Source: Flavobacterium reichenbachii (GTDB taxonomy: Bacteria > Bacteroidota > Bacteroidia > Flavobacteriales > Flavobacteriaceae). Taken from it: DNA of 64,000 nt. Below are positions 8,091-16,901 of the stretch, piece by piece. Where the stretch lies: positions 39,369 through 103,368 of the forward strand of contig NZ_MUHF01000001.1 of assembly GCF_002217435.1 (NCBI RefSeq), in the 5' to 3' direction. The notes beneath the pieces are model-generated. The model was not told where the DNA came from. It saw nothing but the letters and a program-made list of their open reading frames with translations, and did no database searches. Position 1 is the first letter of the stretch, and the number at the start of each line of letters is the position of its first letter. A program made the translations under genes and the position numbers.

Positions 8091-9089
8091 TTATAGTTTA
8101 TGAGGTGTAAATGGATAGTCTTCTTGTGCGTATACTACATCGTATAATTGTTGTAAGTCTGGATATGGAGATTCTTCAGCGAATTTCTGACATTCTTCAA
8201 CTAAGTCTTTAACTCTTTGGTCAATTACTTCGATTTCTTCCTGTGTAGCATATTTTTGATCCATGATTACATCAAGAACCTGAGTAATAGGGTCGATTTT
8301 TTTGTATTCTTCAACCTCTTCTTTAGAACGGTATAATTGTGCATCAGACATAGAGTGTCCTCTGTAACGGTACGTTTTCATTTCAAGGAAAGTTGGTCCG
8401 TCGCCGCGACGCGCTCTTTCGATTGCCTCATGCATTGCTTCAGCAACTTTTACAGGATTCATTCCGTCAACAGGTCCGCAAGGCATTTCATATCCTAAAC
8501 CAAGTTTCCAGATATCAGTATGGTTAGCAGTTCTTTCTACAGAAGTTCCCATTGCATAACCGTTGTTTTCAACGATAAATACAACTGGTAATTTCCATAA
8601 CATAGCCATATTAAAAGCTTCGTGAAGAGAACCTTGTCTAGCAGCTCCATCACCAAAATAAGTCATGGTAACACCGCCAGTATTAAAATATTTATCAGCA
8701 AAAGCTAAACCAGCTCCTACCGGAATTTGTCCACCCACGATACCGTGACCTCCGTAAAAACGGTGTTCTTTAGAGAAAATATGCATAGAACCTCCCATAC
8801 CTTTAGAAGTTCCTGTTACTTTTCCTAAAAGTTCCGCCATAACGTTTCTAGGATCAACTCCCATACCAATTGGCTGTACGTGATTTCTGTAAGCAGTAAT
8901 CATTTTGTCTTTAGTCAAGTCCATTGCATGTAAAGCACCTGCTAATACAGCTTCCTGACCATTATATAGGTGTAGAAAACCTCTAACTTTTTGTTGAATG
9001 TATAACGCTGCAAGTTTGTCCTCAAACTTTCTCCAAAGCAGCATGTCTTCGTACCACTTTAAATATACCTCTTTTGTAACTTCTTTCAT
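8091..9089 (-). CDS. pdhA: Pyruvate dehydrogenase E1 component, alpha subunit
   Basis: A 332-residue thiamine-diphosphate enzyme subunit. The ThDP/Mg site GDGAARQGSLHEAFNMA...ENNGYAMGT and the phosphorylation-loop-like region YRYRGHSMSDAQLYR of alpha subunits of alpha2-beta2 E1 are present. The start at 9089 (MKEVTKEVYLKWYEDM) matches the family; a longer frame from 9161 would run into the predicted 5' leader. It forms an operon with E2 immediately downstream. Pyruvate rather than branched-chain substrate is favoured by the closeness to PdhA sequences (GSMHIFSKEHRFYGGHGIVG), but this cannot be proved here. Confidence 0.93.
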   Translation of the reverse strand: MKEVTKEVYLKWYEDMLLWRKFEDKLAALYIQQKVRGFLHLYNGQEAVLAGALHAMDLTKDKMITAYRNHVQPIGMGVDPRNVMAELLGKVTGTSKGMGGSMHIFSKEHRFYGGHGIVGGQIPVGAGLAFADKYFNTGGVTMTYFGDGAARQGSLHEAFNMAMLWKLPVVFIVENNGYAMGTSVERTANHTDIWKLGLGYEMPCGPVDGMNPVKVAEAMHEAIERARRGDGPTFLEMKTYRYRGHSMSDAQLYRSKEEVEEYKKIDPITQVLDVIMDQKYATQEEIEVIDQRVKDLVEECQKFAEESPYPDLQQLYDVVYAQEDYPFTPHKL

Positions 9090-9170
9090 TTGAATTCTTT
9101 CTTTTGCTAAAGTTGTTGTGTTATCAATTGTTGCCTGTAACGCAAAATAGTTTCCTCCCACAAATTTGCG

Positions 9171-9195
9171 CCCGAAAGGTCGGGATGCAAAAATA
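9171..9195 (-). promoter_or_regulatory. Candidate promoter and 5'-terminal hairpin of the PDH operon
   Basis: On the minus strand TATTTTTG (9188-9195) fits TAnnTTTG. The next bases form a small stem CCCGA/TCGGG (9173-9177 with 9182-9186 on the plus strand), which would lie at the very 5' end of the mRNA. No TTG at the -33 distance was found, so the promoter call is tentative. Confidence 0.35.
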
Positions 9196-9245
9196 AGACT
9201 TTCCTATTAAGAACTAAAATTTAAAAGCTACTTTTTGGCTTTTTT

Positions 9246-9728
9246 TTACAAGAACTTTTTATCAAACATAAAAGGGAGCAGATTTTTTAGGGATGAAGAT
9301 TTATAAACCTCACCAATTTCACCCATAAAATAGATTTCTATAGGGGTTTCCTGTCTGATTTCGTATTCTGCAATTGACTGTCGGCAAGAACCGCAAGGCG
9401 GGATTGGAGCAGTGGTCTGATTAGTGTCTGAAGCGGCAGTAATAGCCATTTTTAAAATTTTTGCATCAGGATAAGCGCTTCCGGCATAAAAAATAGCAGT
9501 TCGCTCTGCACACAATCCTGATGGATATGCAGCATTTTCCTGATTTGATCCTAAAATTGTTTTTCCGTTGTCAAGAAGTAAAGCTGCTCCAACTCTAAAT
9601 TGCGAATAGGGGGCGTAAGCTTTTTTACGAACTTCAACAGCCTCGTTCATTAAGTCCTGAATTTCTGTAGGGAGTTCTGCAAGGCTTTCGTAAACTGTAA
9701 ATGATGATGTTATGCTTATTTCTTTCAT
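9246..9728 (-). CDS. cdd: Cytidine deaminase
   Basis: A 160-residue cytidine/deoxycytidine deaminase for pyrimidine salvage. The zinc site is complete: the Cys-Ala-Glu motif of GLCAERTAIFYA supplies the first Cys and the catalytic Glu, and PPCGSCRQ supplies the other two Cys ligands. The substrate-binding segment YAPYSQFRVGAALL is also present. The length fits the homotetrameric short class. It lies 74 bases downstream of porV on the same strand, with a terminator between, so it may be expressed by read-through or from a weak promoter of its own. The cdd-porV-porU-gldJ order is, as I recall, shared with F. johnsoniae. Confidence 0.92.
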   Translation of the reverse strand: MKEISITSSFTVYESLAELPTEIQDLMNEAVEVRKKAYAPYSQFRVGAALLLDNGKTILGSNQENAAYPSGLCAERTAIFYAGSAYPDAKILKMAITAASDTNQTTAPIPPCGSCRQSIAEYEIRQETPIEIYFMGEIGEVYKSSSLKNLLPFMFDKKFL

Positions 9729-9742
9729 TGTTTTTATGGGAA

Positions 9743-9782
9743 AAAAAATCCAAATTCCTAAAAAATAGAAATTTGGATTTGT
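9743..9782 (-). terminator. Terminator between porV and cdd
   Basis: Eleven-base arms AAATCCAAATT (9748-9758) and AATTTGGATTT (9772-9782). On the minus strand the stem is followed by an unbroken T-run (9743-9750). It would end porV transcription 20 bases after the porV stop and just before the cdd start codon. Confidence 0.75.
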
Positions 9783-9802
9783 ATTGCTTTATATTTTATT
9801 GT

Positions 9803-11008
9803 TTAATAAACTTCGTATTTGTCTCCAAAGTTAAAGGTTAAAGAAAAGCGAAGTGTGTTTTCTAAAGGATTTTTAACATTTGACGCCGAAAATAAATAAG
9901 AAACATCAACTTTTACTACGTTATATTTGAAACCAGCTCCTAATGAGAAAAATTTTCTGGCTCCTTTTTCCGGACTTTCGTGAAAATATCCTAAACGCAT
10001 TGCAAAAGCATCTTGATAAGTATATTCTGCTCCTACGCTGTATGTTATTTCTTTTAACTCTTCACTAAATCCGCCTGGTGCATCTCCAAAAGATTTGAAC
10101 ATTCCAGAAACCCATCCAATATCATTGTATTTATTGTAGCTGATGTCGTTTGCTTCTTGCTGCGAAATGTCTCCTGGATCTGTAAAGTTTCCATTTCCGT
10201 TTAAATCTACTGCAGTTCCTGGTCCTGGAGGAGTTGGAACCATAAGTTTAGAAAACTCTACACTTACTCCAACCTTATTATAATCGTCTAAAATAAAATC
10301 AAAACCTCCACCTAATCTCAGATTTGCAGGTATAAAGTTTGAACTTATATCATCATTATCATAACTTATTTTCTGACCCATGTTTTGCAGGTTGATACCG
10401 GCTCTCCATCTTCCGTTAAAGTCTGTATAGGCAATTTCTTCAGATTGGTAAAATGCAGCGACGTCTATTGCAAATGTGCTTGCAGCTTTTGCATCTACAT
10501 TTTCTGAAGCAACTTTCAAATTAGAGTTGATAAATCTCGCGGCAACTGCCATAGAAAATTCATCACTTAATTTTAAGGAGTATGATCCGTCCAGGGCAAA
10601 TTCGTTAGGAGTTACTTCTCTTACGGCTTCGTTTGGGTCGCCGGTTTCTCTAAGCTCGATTCCTCCAAAACCAAAATAACGAAAACTTCCCGCAAAGGCG
10701 CTTCGCTCATTAATTTTGTTATAATAGGTTACTTGTCCGAGTGAAATGTCATTTGCTAAATCTGTCAAATACGGGGTGTAACTTATAGATAAACCTTGTT
10801 TGTCTACAGAAAAAGCGTATTTGGCAGGGTTCCATTGCTGAGAAAAGGCATCAGCAGAAGTAGCAACACCCTGATCAGCCAAACCGGCCGCTCTGGCATC
10901 TGCTGCAACTAATAAAAATGGAACTCCAGTAGTAATAGGTTGTAGTTCTTGAGCTTTAGCGTATGAAATAATTAAAAAGCAAATTAGTAAAAGTGATATT
11001 TTTCTCAT
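9803..11008 (-). CDS. porV: Type IX secretion system outer-membrane protein PorV (LptO)
   Basis: A 401-residue outer-membrane beta-barrel of the FadL-like PorV family. PorV binds type IX cargo after translocation and delivers it to the PorU sortase for removal of the C-terminal signal. The start at 11008 gives signal peptide MRKISLLLICFLIISYAKA with mature QELQPITTGVPFLLVAADARAAGLADQG, a segment highly conserved in PorV. The remainder alternates amphipathic strands and ends in an aromatic C-terminal strand (LRFSLTFNFGDKYEVY). It is directly downstream of porU (40 bases). A separate promoter candidate lies at the end of porU. Confidence 0.93.
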   Translation of the reverse strand: MRKISLLLICFLIISYAKAQELQPITTGVPFLLVAADARAAGLADQGVATSADAFSQQWNPAKYAFSVDKQGLSISYTPYLTDLANDISLGQVTYYNKINERSAFAGSFRYFGFGGIELRETGDPNEAVREVTPNEFALDGSYSLKLSDEFSMAVAARFINSNLKVASENVDAKAASTFAIDVAAFYQSEEIAYTDFNGRWRAGINLQNMGQKISYDNDDISSNFIPANLRLGGGFDFILDDYNKVGVSVEFSKLMVPTPPGPGTAVDLNGNGNFTDPGDISQQEANDISYNKYNDIGWVSGMFKSFGDAPGGFSEELKEITYSVGAEYTYQDAFAMRLGYFHESPEKGARKFFSLGAGFKYNVVKVDVSYLFSASNVKNPLENTLRFSLTFNFGDKYEVY

Positions 11009-11035
11009 TATGGGGTTAATATAATTTAGGTGATG

Positions 11036-11062
11036 CAAATATATATAATTAAAGGATTACAA
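11036..11062 (-). promoter_or_regulatory. Candidate promoter of porV inside the porU 3' end
   Basis: On the minus strand the -7 box TATATTTG (11036-11043) is preceded at 16 bases by TTG (11060-11062), close to the Flavobacterium pattern TTG-N17-23-TAnnTTTG. Transcription would begin near 11029, giving a leader of about 20 bases. PorV could therefore be made independently of PorU. Confidence 0.45.
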
Positions 11063-14000
11063 GCTTTTCATATTTTTCTGCTTTTTTATTTGTTAAATTT
11101 GATTTAACTGTGAGTTTATATATATAAACTCCTTTTCCGATTCTATCCCCAAAATCATCTCTCCCGTCCCATGTTATTTCTCGTGATAAAAAACCTTCTG
11201 TTGTAATTATTTGATTTTTTGTCCAAACCACTTTCCCGGTAATAGTCATCACTTGAACCTGAACATCTAAAGGTTCATATGGTCGATTGTGTGAAAACCA
11301 AAACTGTGTATAAGTTGAAAAAGGATTCGGATAATTTAGAACGTGTGTTAATGTCAATGATTCGTCTCCAACAACTGTAAATTGTATTTCGCTTGTTACC
11401 GGATTGTTGTAAACATCCCAAGCAGTAAAGCTTATTGTGTGCAATCCCGGAGCTAGATTTCTTAAAGGAAAACGTAAATTTCCATTGGTATAATCGTCTA
11501 GTTTTGTCTGATAATAGTCGTTTAATATATAAGGATTAGATACATCTCCATCCAAAACCGCTATAATATCATGTCCGATGCCGCTTGCTGTATTGATTCC
11601 GTTTTCGTCTTCAAGAAACGCTAAAAGGAATGGAGATTCGTTTGTAATACCTCCTGACACAAAAGTCTCATCATTCATATATAACTTAACTTTCGGATTT
11701 ATATTGTCCTGCGCTGCATTTTCATTAATTCCTCCTATTTTAATAACGTTATTATAACCTGACTGGTTTTCTAAAACCTCATTTTTTTTCGAATAAAAGC
11801 TAATTCTTCCATTGTCTACCGGAATTCTAATATCTCTTGGTACAACAAAACTAAACTCAAATTGACCGTTGGTGACAGAAGCATTTCCTCTAAAAATAGT
11901 TTCTCCGAGTGTCTTAAATTGCATTACAGGGCTAAAACCATCATTGTTTAAAGTAGAAGTCGTGATTAATTTATCAAAAATTGAAGTCGCTAATTCTCCA
12001 TTATAATTGCTTAAAAGAATATTATTTTCATCTGTAATTTCGCCTGATATTTTAATTTTTGCTAATGATTTAAAGTCAGGAATTTGCTGTGATACTGCAA
12101 TGTCGTTTACTTTTGTTAGAATTATTCGAGGTTTTGGAATTGCCAGCATTAAGGCGGGATCACCAATATAAAAAACAACATTACTCGACGAGCTTGGGTC
12201 TTCATTTTTAGAAATTCTAAGCGCTTCTGCAATAGTTGTATATTGATTTGATCCATAAGAGAGAAGGTTTTTTGCTAAACCGTCGCTAAAATTTTCTGCA
12301 TTAGGCTGACCTATTTCGCGAATTGTGGTAAGCATGGAAATAGCTCCGCCTTTAGGATTCCAGAAAGTATATTCGCCGGCAGTTGGCCTTGTAGGATCAT
12401 CAAATCGGGAAAACTCGCAGGTTATAGTAATAAATAATGGATATTTGTATTGGTTGTTTAAGTTTTGACTATCAGATTTTTCCCAAATGCGTTCGCTGGC
12501 TAGTCCGTCTTCTCCTCCGTGTCCTAAATAATTAAATACTAAAGCGCCTTTTTCAAAAGCATTAAATATATCAGTTCTTGCTTTAGGATATCTTGATCCT
12601 CCTGCCGAAGCTTCCTGTGTGTAAGAATCAAGAAAAATTTTATCGATATTAAAAAATGGTTTTTCTGTGGCTATTAGATCTGCTAAGCTGTTTTGGCGTG
12701 CCTGCAGTGTGGCATCAGAACTTTGATCAGAATCATCGCTGATTAAAACAAAATTGTTTCTCCAGTTTCCAAAAGATTTAATATTATGGTATTCTAAAAC
12801 TTTATTTACCATCTCCTGAGCCTGAGCATTATCAGAAACCAGCATTCGTCCGACGGCTATATCAATCCCGGTTGCATAATAAAGAATGTTTCCTTCATCA
12901 GAATCCATAAGTCCGAAAAAATCGTCTGAAGCAAAAGAACCTTCTCCAACAGTATCACTTCTTAAGGATTGATAGGTAGGTACAATATTATTATTGTTTA
13001 CAGTGCGGTCTTTATAATCGTATGAAGCATCGCCAAACATGTTTAGGTATTTTATTCTTTTTTCTGGAGAAGAAGCGTTTTCATAAATGTATCGAATGCA
13101 GTTTCTGATAGCAGCAACGTCTTGTTTTCCAGAAGAGAATTCCTGATATATATTTTCTAAAGAAATTACCTTTACATTTAAATTAGAATACGTTCGATGA
13201 AAATTGGCTAAATTCTCTGCCTGAGATACTAATGATCTGGGCGTAACAATTACATAGTCTATATCCTGAAAAGTATTTTGAGCATTCTTAAAAAGAGTTC
13301 CTTTTAAATTTTGATTGGCAATTTTTGATTGACTTTCTTTTAAAGGAGTATAATAATCTGCAGGATCAACAGCAATATATTTTCTGATTTCGCCTAAAGT
13401 GGCTTTGAAGCTGAAAGAGGTTTGATTTGCAGTTTCAGCTTTTGATACATTATATAGGTCTGTAATATCCCAAATTTGAGAAATACCAGCGGCGTTTCCG
13501 ATCGTGTAGTTTACTGTTCCGGTAACTGAGCCTGCTAAATCATACTGGAATTTAAATTGTTTCCCGATTCCTAATAACTTTCTTTTGGCTATTAAATTAA
13601 TATAATCCAGATAGCCTTTAGATCCCGGTACACCATTATTATTATAGGTAAGTTTTATTTTTACATTCTCTGCGCCAGTAAATGTGCTGTTTGCAGGCAG
13701 ATTTCTACTGTAAAATTTGATGTCAGAATTTGATACTAAAGTGTTGAAGTTTAATGTTCCGATCGTTTGTCCATTTCCGGATACTACAAATGAAGTAGGA
13801 GTATAGGCTGCTGAAACAACGCTTAATTCTATTTTGATTGGTGTTGAAGTTTCAAGATTTGGAAAATTAAAATCAAATTCCTGTTCTGCATTGATGTCAA
13901 ATGATTCTCCAAACCATTGACGGCCTGTATGAGCTATATTTATTTTGTCAATTTCATGGTGTTGATAGTCGTCATAAGTGCTTAATTCTAATGTACTGTT

Positions 14001-14885
14001 GTTAGTAGGCTGGTTGAATGGTGAAATTCGTTTGCCATCTCCACCTGTAGTTGTGATATAATAATATGATTTTGTGCTATATGCATTAATATTGGTTTGA
14101 CTTTCTGTATTCCAGTTTTCAACTCCTTCGCCATAAAAAAGGATATAATCTTCATTATTAAAGACGCCGTCATTTTCTCCGGCAATTTGTAGCGCATTTT
14201 CAGTTAGATCTTCTGGATAATATACATTATTTGCAAGAGGAAGCATATTACCGCCATTACCGTAAATTTTAATTTTTCTAGGATCAACTTTGCCGGGATC
14301 GAATCCTAAACTTTGCAAAAAAGACTTCGAGATTTTATAAACGCCTGATTTCTCGATGTAAAATCGATACCAATCTCCAGACGCCAGAACTGAATTTGAA
14401 ATTTGATTTGATTTTTGAAAAGCTGAAGAACTGCTGTTTTTAGATGTACTGTTATTTATATTGTAAGAAAATGATTTAATGCGTTTAAAGGTGTTTCCTT
14501 CTTTTATTATTGGTGAAAGTGAAATAAAAGTATGCGTTTTATCCCTTGCTGATGTTGTTTGCAGCGTTTCGTTGGGCTTGTCAGGTATGTTTGAGAGTGT
14601 TAAATCTCCTAATTCGGCTGCTGAAATGGTCTCGTAAAAAATGCTGCTTAGCTGCACAGAATTGTTGTTAGAATAGTTCGATGTTCCCAGGTTTAGCAGT
14701 AAGGTTATGCTTTTTTTGCCAGCATCGAAGCGAAAATGACTTCCGGAAAAGTAAGGAATAATAATTTTCCTATCACCAAAACTTACTTCTTTTTTGGCTT
14801 GCCAATCCAGCGTTAAGCTCCCATTTATCTGGGAAAATGAGATAATTGGAATCAAAAAAAGGTATAAGATTAGGGCCTGTTTCAT
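11049..14885 (-). CDS. porU: Type IX secretion system sortase PorU
   Basis: A 1278-residue cell-surface cysteine protease of the gingipain (C25) family. PorU cleaves the C-terminal domain of type IX substrates and attaches them to A-LPS. The signal peptide MKQALILYLFLIPIISFS is followed by a long N-terminal beta region. The C25 domain (about residues 530-920) has the catalytic His in FNYLGHGGEDG and the catalytic Cys in FITITCEFSRFDDP. A C-terminal part ends NPFSTYTQFWFSHN...GKGVYIYKLTVKS, like a type IX carboxy-terminal signal. The length is usual for the family. It is divergent from gldJ (213 bases). Confidence 0.94.
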   Translation of the reverse strand: MKQALILYLFLIPIISFSQINGSLTLDWQAKKEVSFGDRKIIIPYFSGSHFRFDAGKKSITLLLNLGTSNYSNNNSVQLSSIFYETISAAELGDLTLSNIPDKPNETLQTTSARDKTHTFISLSPIIKEGNTFKRIKSFSYNINNSTSKNSSSSAFQKSNQISNSVLASGDWYRFYIEKSGVYKISKSFLQSLGFDPGKVDPRKIKIYGNGGNMLPLANNVYYPEDLTENALQIAGENDGVFNNEDYILFYGEGVENWNTESQTNINAYSTKSYYYITTTGGDGKRISPFNQPTNNSTLELSTYDDYQHHEIDKINIAHTGRQWFGESFDINAEQEFDFNFPNLETSTPIKIELSVVSAAYTPTSFVVSGNGQTIGTLNFNTLVSNSDIKFYSRNLPANSTFTGAENVKIKLTYNNNGVPGSKGYLDYINLIAKRKLLGIGKQFKFQYDLAGSVTGTVNYTIGNAAGISQIWDITDLYNVSKAETANQTSFSFKATLGEIRKYIAVDPADYYTPLKESQSKIANQNLKGTLFKNAQNTFQDIDYVIVTPRSLVSQAENLANFHRTYSNLNVKVISLENIYQEFSSGKQDVAAIRNCIRYIYENASSPEKRIKYLNMFGDASYDYKDRTVNNNNIVPTYQSLRSDTVGEGSFASDDFFGLMDSDEGNILYYATGIDIAVGRMLVSDNAQAQEMVNKVLEYHNIKSFGNWRNNFVLISDDSDQSSDATLQARQNSLADLIATEKPFFNIDKIFLDSYTQEASAGGSRYPKARTDIFNAFEKGALVFNYLGHGGEDGLASERIWEKSDSQNLNNQYKYPLFITITCEFSRFDDPTRPTAGEYTFWNPKGGAISMLTTIREIGQPNAENFSDGLAKNLLSYGSNQYTTIAEALRISKNEDPSSSSNVVFYIGDPALMLAIPKPRIILTKVNDIAVSQQIPDFKSLAKIKISGEITDENNILLSNYNGELATSIFDKLITTSTLNNDGFSPVMQFKTLGETIFRGNASVTNGQFEFSFVVPRDIRIPVDNGRISFYSKKNEVLENQSGYNNVIKIGGINENAAQDNINPKVKLYMNDETFVSGGITNESPFLLAFLEDENGINTASGIGHDIIAVLDGDVSNPYILNDYYQTKLDDYTNGNLRFPLRNLAPGLHTISFTAWDVYNNPVTSEIQFTVVGDESLTLTHVLNYPNPFSTYTQFWFSHNRPYEPLDVQVQVMTITGKVVWTKNQIITTEGFLSREITWDGRDDFGDRIGKGVYIYKLTVKSNLTNKKAEKYEKLVIL

Positions 14886-14968
14886 CGGTCAAAAAAACGG
14901 AATTAATTTAAAATCATTTTGGCTAGTAAAAATATAGTATTTCATGTTATAGTAAATAATAAAAAGTA

Positions 14969-14976
14969 TATTTTTG
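14969..14976 (+). promoter_or_regulatory. Candidate -7 box upstream of gldJ
   Basis: TATTTTTG fits TAnnTTTG and would start transcription near 14983, leaving a leader of about 115 bases before the gldJ ATG. No clear TTG lies 17-23 bases upstream. Apart from this box, no structure was recognised in the 213-base porU-gldJ divergent region. Confidence 0.4.
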
Positions 14977-15098
14977 CGTTCGTAACTATAGGTTATTTTC
15001 TGGTAAAAAACAGCTAAATAAAATTATTAGAACAGATGTTGCTAATTAAATGTTAATTATTATATTGCAGCACCTAAATTTATCACCTAAGAATGAGT

Positions 15099-16784
15099 AT
15101 GAAAGTAAACAAAATTGTAGTCTTGCAATTAATGATGTCAATGGTATTGATGTTGGGCACGGCTAGTTGTAGCAAAAAATCGAGTTCAAGCCATGCTTCT
15201 AGAGCCACTGGTTGGGATGTAGATAGTCAGAATGGAACTGCTGCTAGAAACGCAGGGAAAAAACAACAGGCTGGTCCTGGTTTAGTTTTTGTTGAAGGAG
15301 GTACATTTACTATGGGTAAAGTACAAGATGATGTTATGCATGATTGGAATAACACAGCAACTCAACAACACGTTCAGTCATTCTACATGGATGAAACTGA
15401 GGTTACTAATGGTATGTACTTAGAGTACCTTGAGTGGTTAAAGAAAGTGTTTCCTCCAACAGAAGAAAATTACAAAAATATTTACGAAGGAGCATCGCCA
15501 GATACTTTAGTTTGGAGAAATCGTTTAGGTTATAATGAAACGATGACTAATAACTATTTGAGACATCCATCATACGCAAACTATCCTGTAGTAGGTGTAA
15601 ACTGGATTCAGGCTGTTGAATTTAGTAAATGGAGAACTGACCGTGTAAACGAAGCAGTTTTGGAGAAAAACGGATATCTTAAAAAAGGTGCTAAATCTCA
15701 AGATGTTACTGCAGAAAGTTTGTTTAATACAGAAGGATATCTTGCGTCTCCATCAACAACATACGGAGGAAACGAAGAGTTGGTATTGAAGAAAAACCCT
15801 AACGGAAGAAGACCAAAAGCTGGTAAAGACGGAGTAGTTCCAGAAGAAAAAAATGTTTATGCACAACGTTCTTCAGGTGTTATTTTGCCAGAATATAGAC
15901 TTCCTACCGAAGCTGAATGGGAATATGCAGCAGCAGCTGATGTTGGACAAAGAGAATACAATATATATAAAGGACAAAAGAAATATCCTTGGTCTGGTGA
16001 TTATACTCGTTCATCTAAACGTAAAAACAAAGGTGATCAATTGGCTAACTTTAAACAAGGAAACGGTGATTACGGTGGAATTGCAGGTTGGTCTGATGAT
16101 GGTGCAGATATTACAAATGCTGTAAAAAGCTATGCCGCTAATGATTTCGGTTTATACGATATGGCTGGTAACGTTGCAGAATGGGTTGCCGATGTTTACA
16201 GACCTATTATTGATAACGAAGCAAATGATTTCAACTATTTTAGAGGAAATCAATACGGGAAAAACAAAATTGGTAAAGACGGTAAGTTAGAAATTGTTAC
16301 TCCAGCTACTATTAAATACGATACTTTAAGTAATGGAAAAGTTGTTGCAAGAAATCTTCCAGGAGAAATTGCTCAGGTTCCAGTTGACGAAAATGAAACG
16401 TATTTGAGAACAAACTTCAGTACAAGCGACAATATCAATTATAGAGATGGTGATAAACAATCATCTAAATATTTTGACTTTGGAGATCCTGAGTCTGGAG
16501 CAAAAACAGATCAAACGATGTACAATTCTCCTAAACATAATATCACTACAGATAGTTTAGGTAAAATGACAAGAAAATATGATAACTCTAGTAAACGTAC
16601 TACTTTGATCGATGATAAGGTAAGAGTTTACAAAGGAGGTTCTTGGAGAGATAGAGCTTATTGGTTAGATCCAGCTCAAAGAAGATATTTCCCTCAAGAT
16701 ATGGCAACTGACTACATTGGATTTAGATGTGCAATGTCTAGAGTTGGTGCTAAAACTGAAAGAAGAAAATCACCAAGGAATTAA
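15099..16784 (+). CDS. gldJ: Gliding motility lipoprotein GldJ
   Basis: A 561-residue lipoprotein essential for gliding motility and type IX secretion in flavobacteria, where it stabilises GldK. The N-terminus MKVNKIVVLQLMMSMVLMLGTASC is a lipoprotein signal with lipobox GTASC. An ATG two codons earlier (15093) is also possible. The rest is an FGE-sulfatase-type domain: FVEGGTFTMGKVQDD, YRLPTEAEWEYAAAA, YDMAGNVAEWVADVYRP and a terminal VYKGGSWRDRAYWL...IGFRCAMSR. The formylglycine-generating catalytic Cys pair is not apparent, consistent with a structural role. Neighbours porU and porV support the call. Confidence 0.95.
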   Translation: MKVNKIVVLQLMMSMVLMLGTASCSKKSSSSHASRATGWDVDSQNGTAARNAGKKQQAGPGLVFVEGGTFTMGKVQDDVMHDWNNTATQQHVQSFYMDETEVTNGMYLEYLEWLKKVFPPTEENYKNIYEGASPDTLVWRNRLGYNETMTNNYLRHPSYANYPVVGVNWIQAVEFSKWRTDRVNEAVLEKNGYLKKGAKSQDVTAESLFNTEGYLASPSTTYGGNEELVLKKNPNGRRPKAGKDGVVPEEKNVYAQRSSGVILPEYRLPTEAEWEYAAAADVGQREYNIYKGQKKYPWSGDYTRSSKRKNKGDQLANFKQGNGDYGGIAGWSDDGADITNAVKSYAANDFGLYDMAGNVAEWVADVYRPIIDNEANDFNYFRGNQYGKNKIGKDGKLEIVTPATIKYDTLSNGKVVARNLPGEIAQVPVDENETYLRTNFSTSDNINYRDGDKQSSKYFDFGDPESGAKTDQTMYNSPKHNITTDSLGKMTRKYDNSSKRTTLIDDKVRVYKGGSWRDRAYWLDPAQRRYFPQDMATDYIGFRCAMSRVGAKTERRKSPRN

Positions 16785-16805
16785 GATTTAGAAATTCCAA
16801 TATAA

Positions 16806-16862
16806 AAAATTCCAAATTCCAAAAGCTGAATATTCAGTATGGAATTTGGAATTTTTTTATTG
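16806..16862 (+). terminator. Rho-independent terminator of gldJ
   Basis: Sixteen-base arms (16806-16821 and 16840-16855, core CCAAATTCC/GGAATTTGG) are followed by seven T. The loop itself holds the palindrome CTGAATATTCAG. The same stem sequence recurs in the terminator at 60375-60422. Confidence 0.85.
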
Positions 16863-16901
16863 TTTTTTTTCTACTTTTATGACTTATTAAAATATAATTA
16901 A

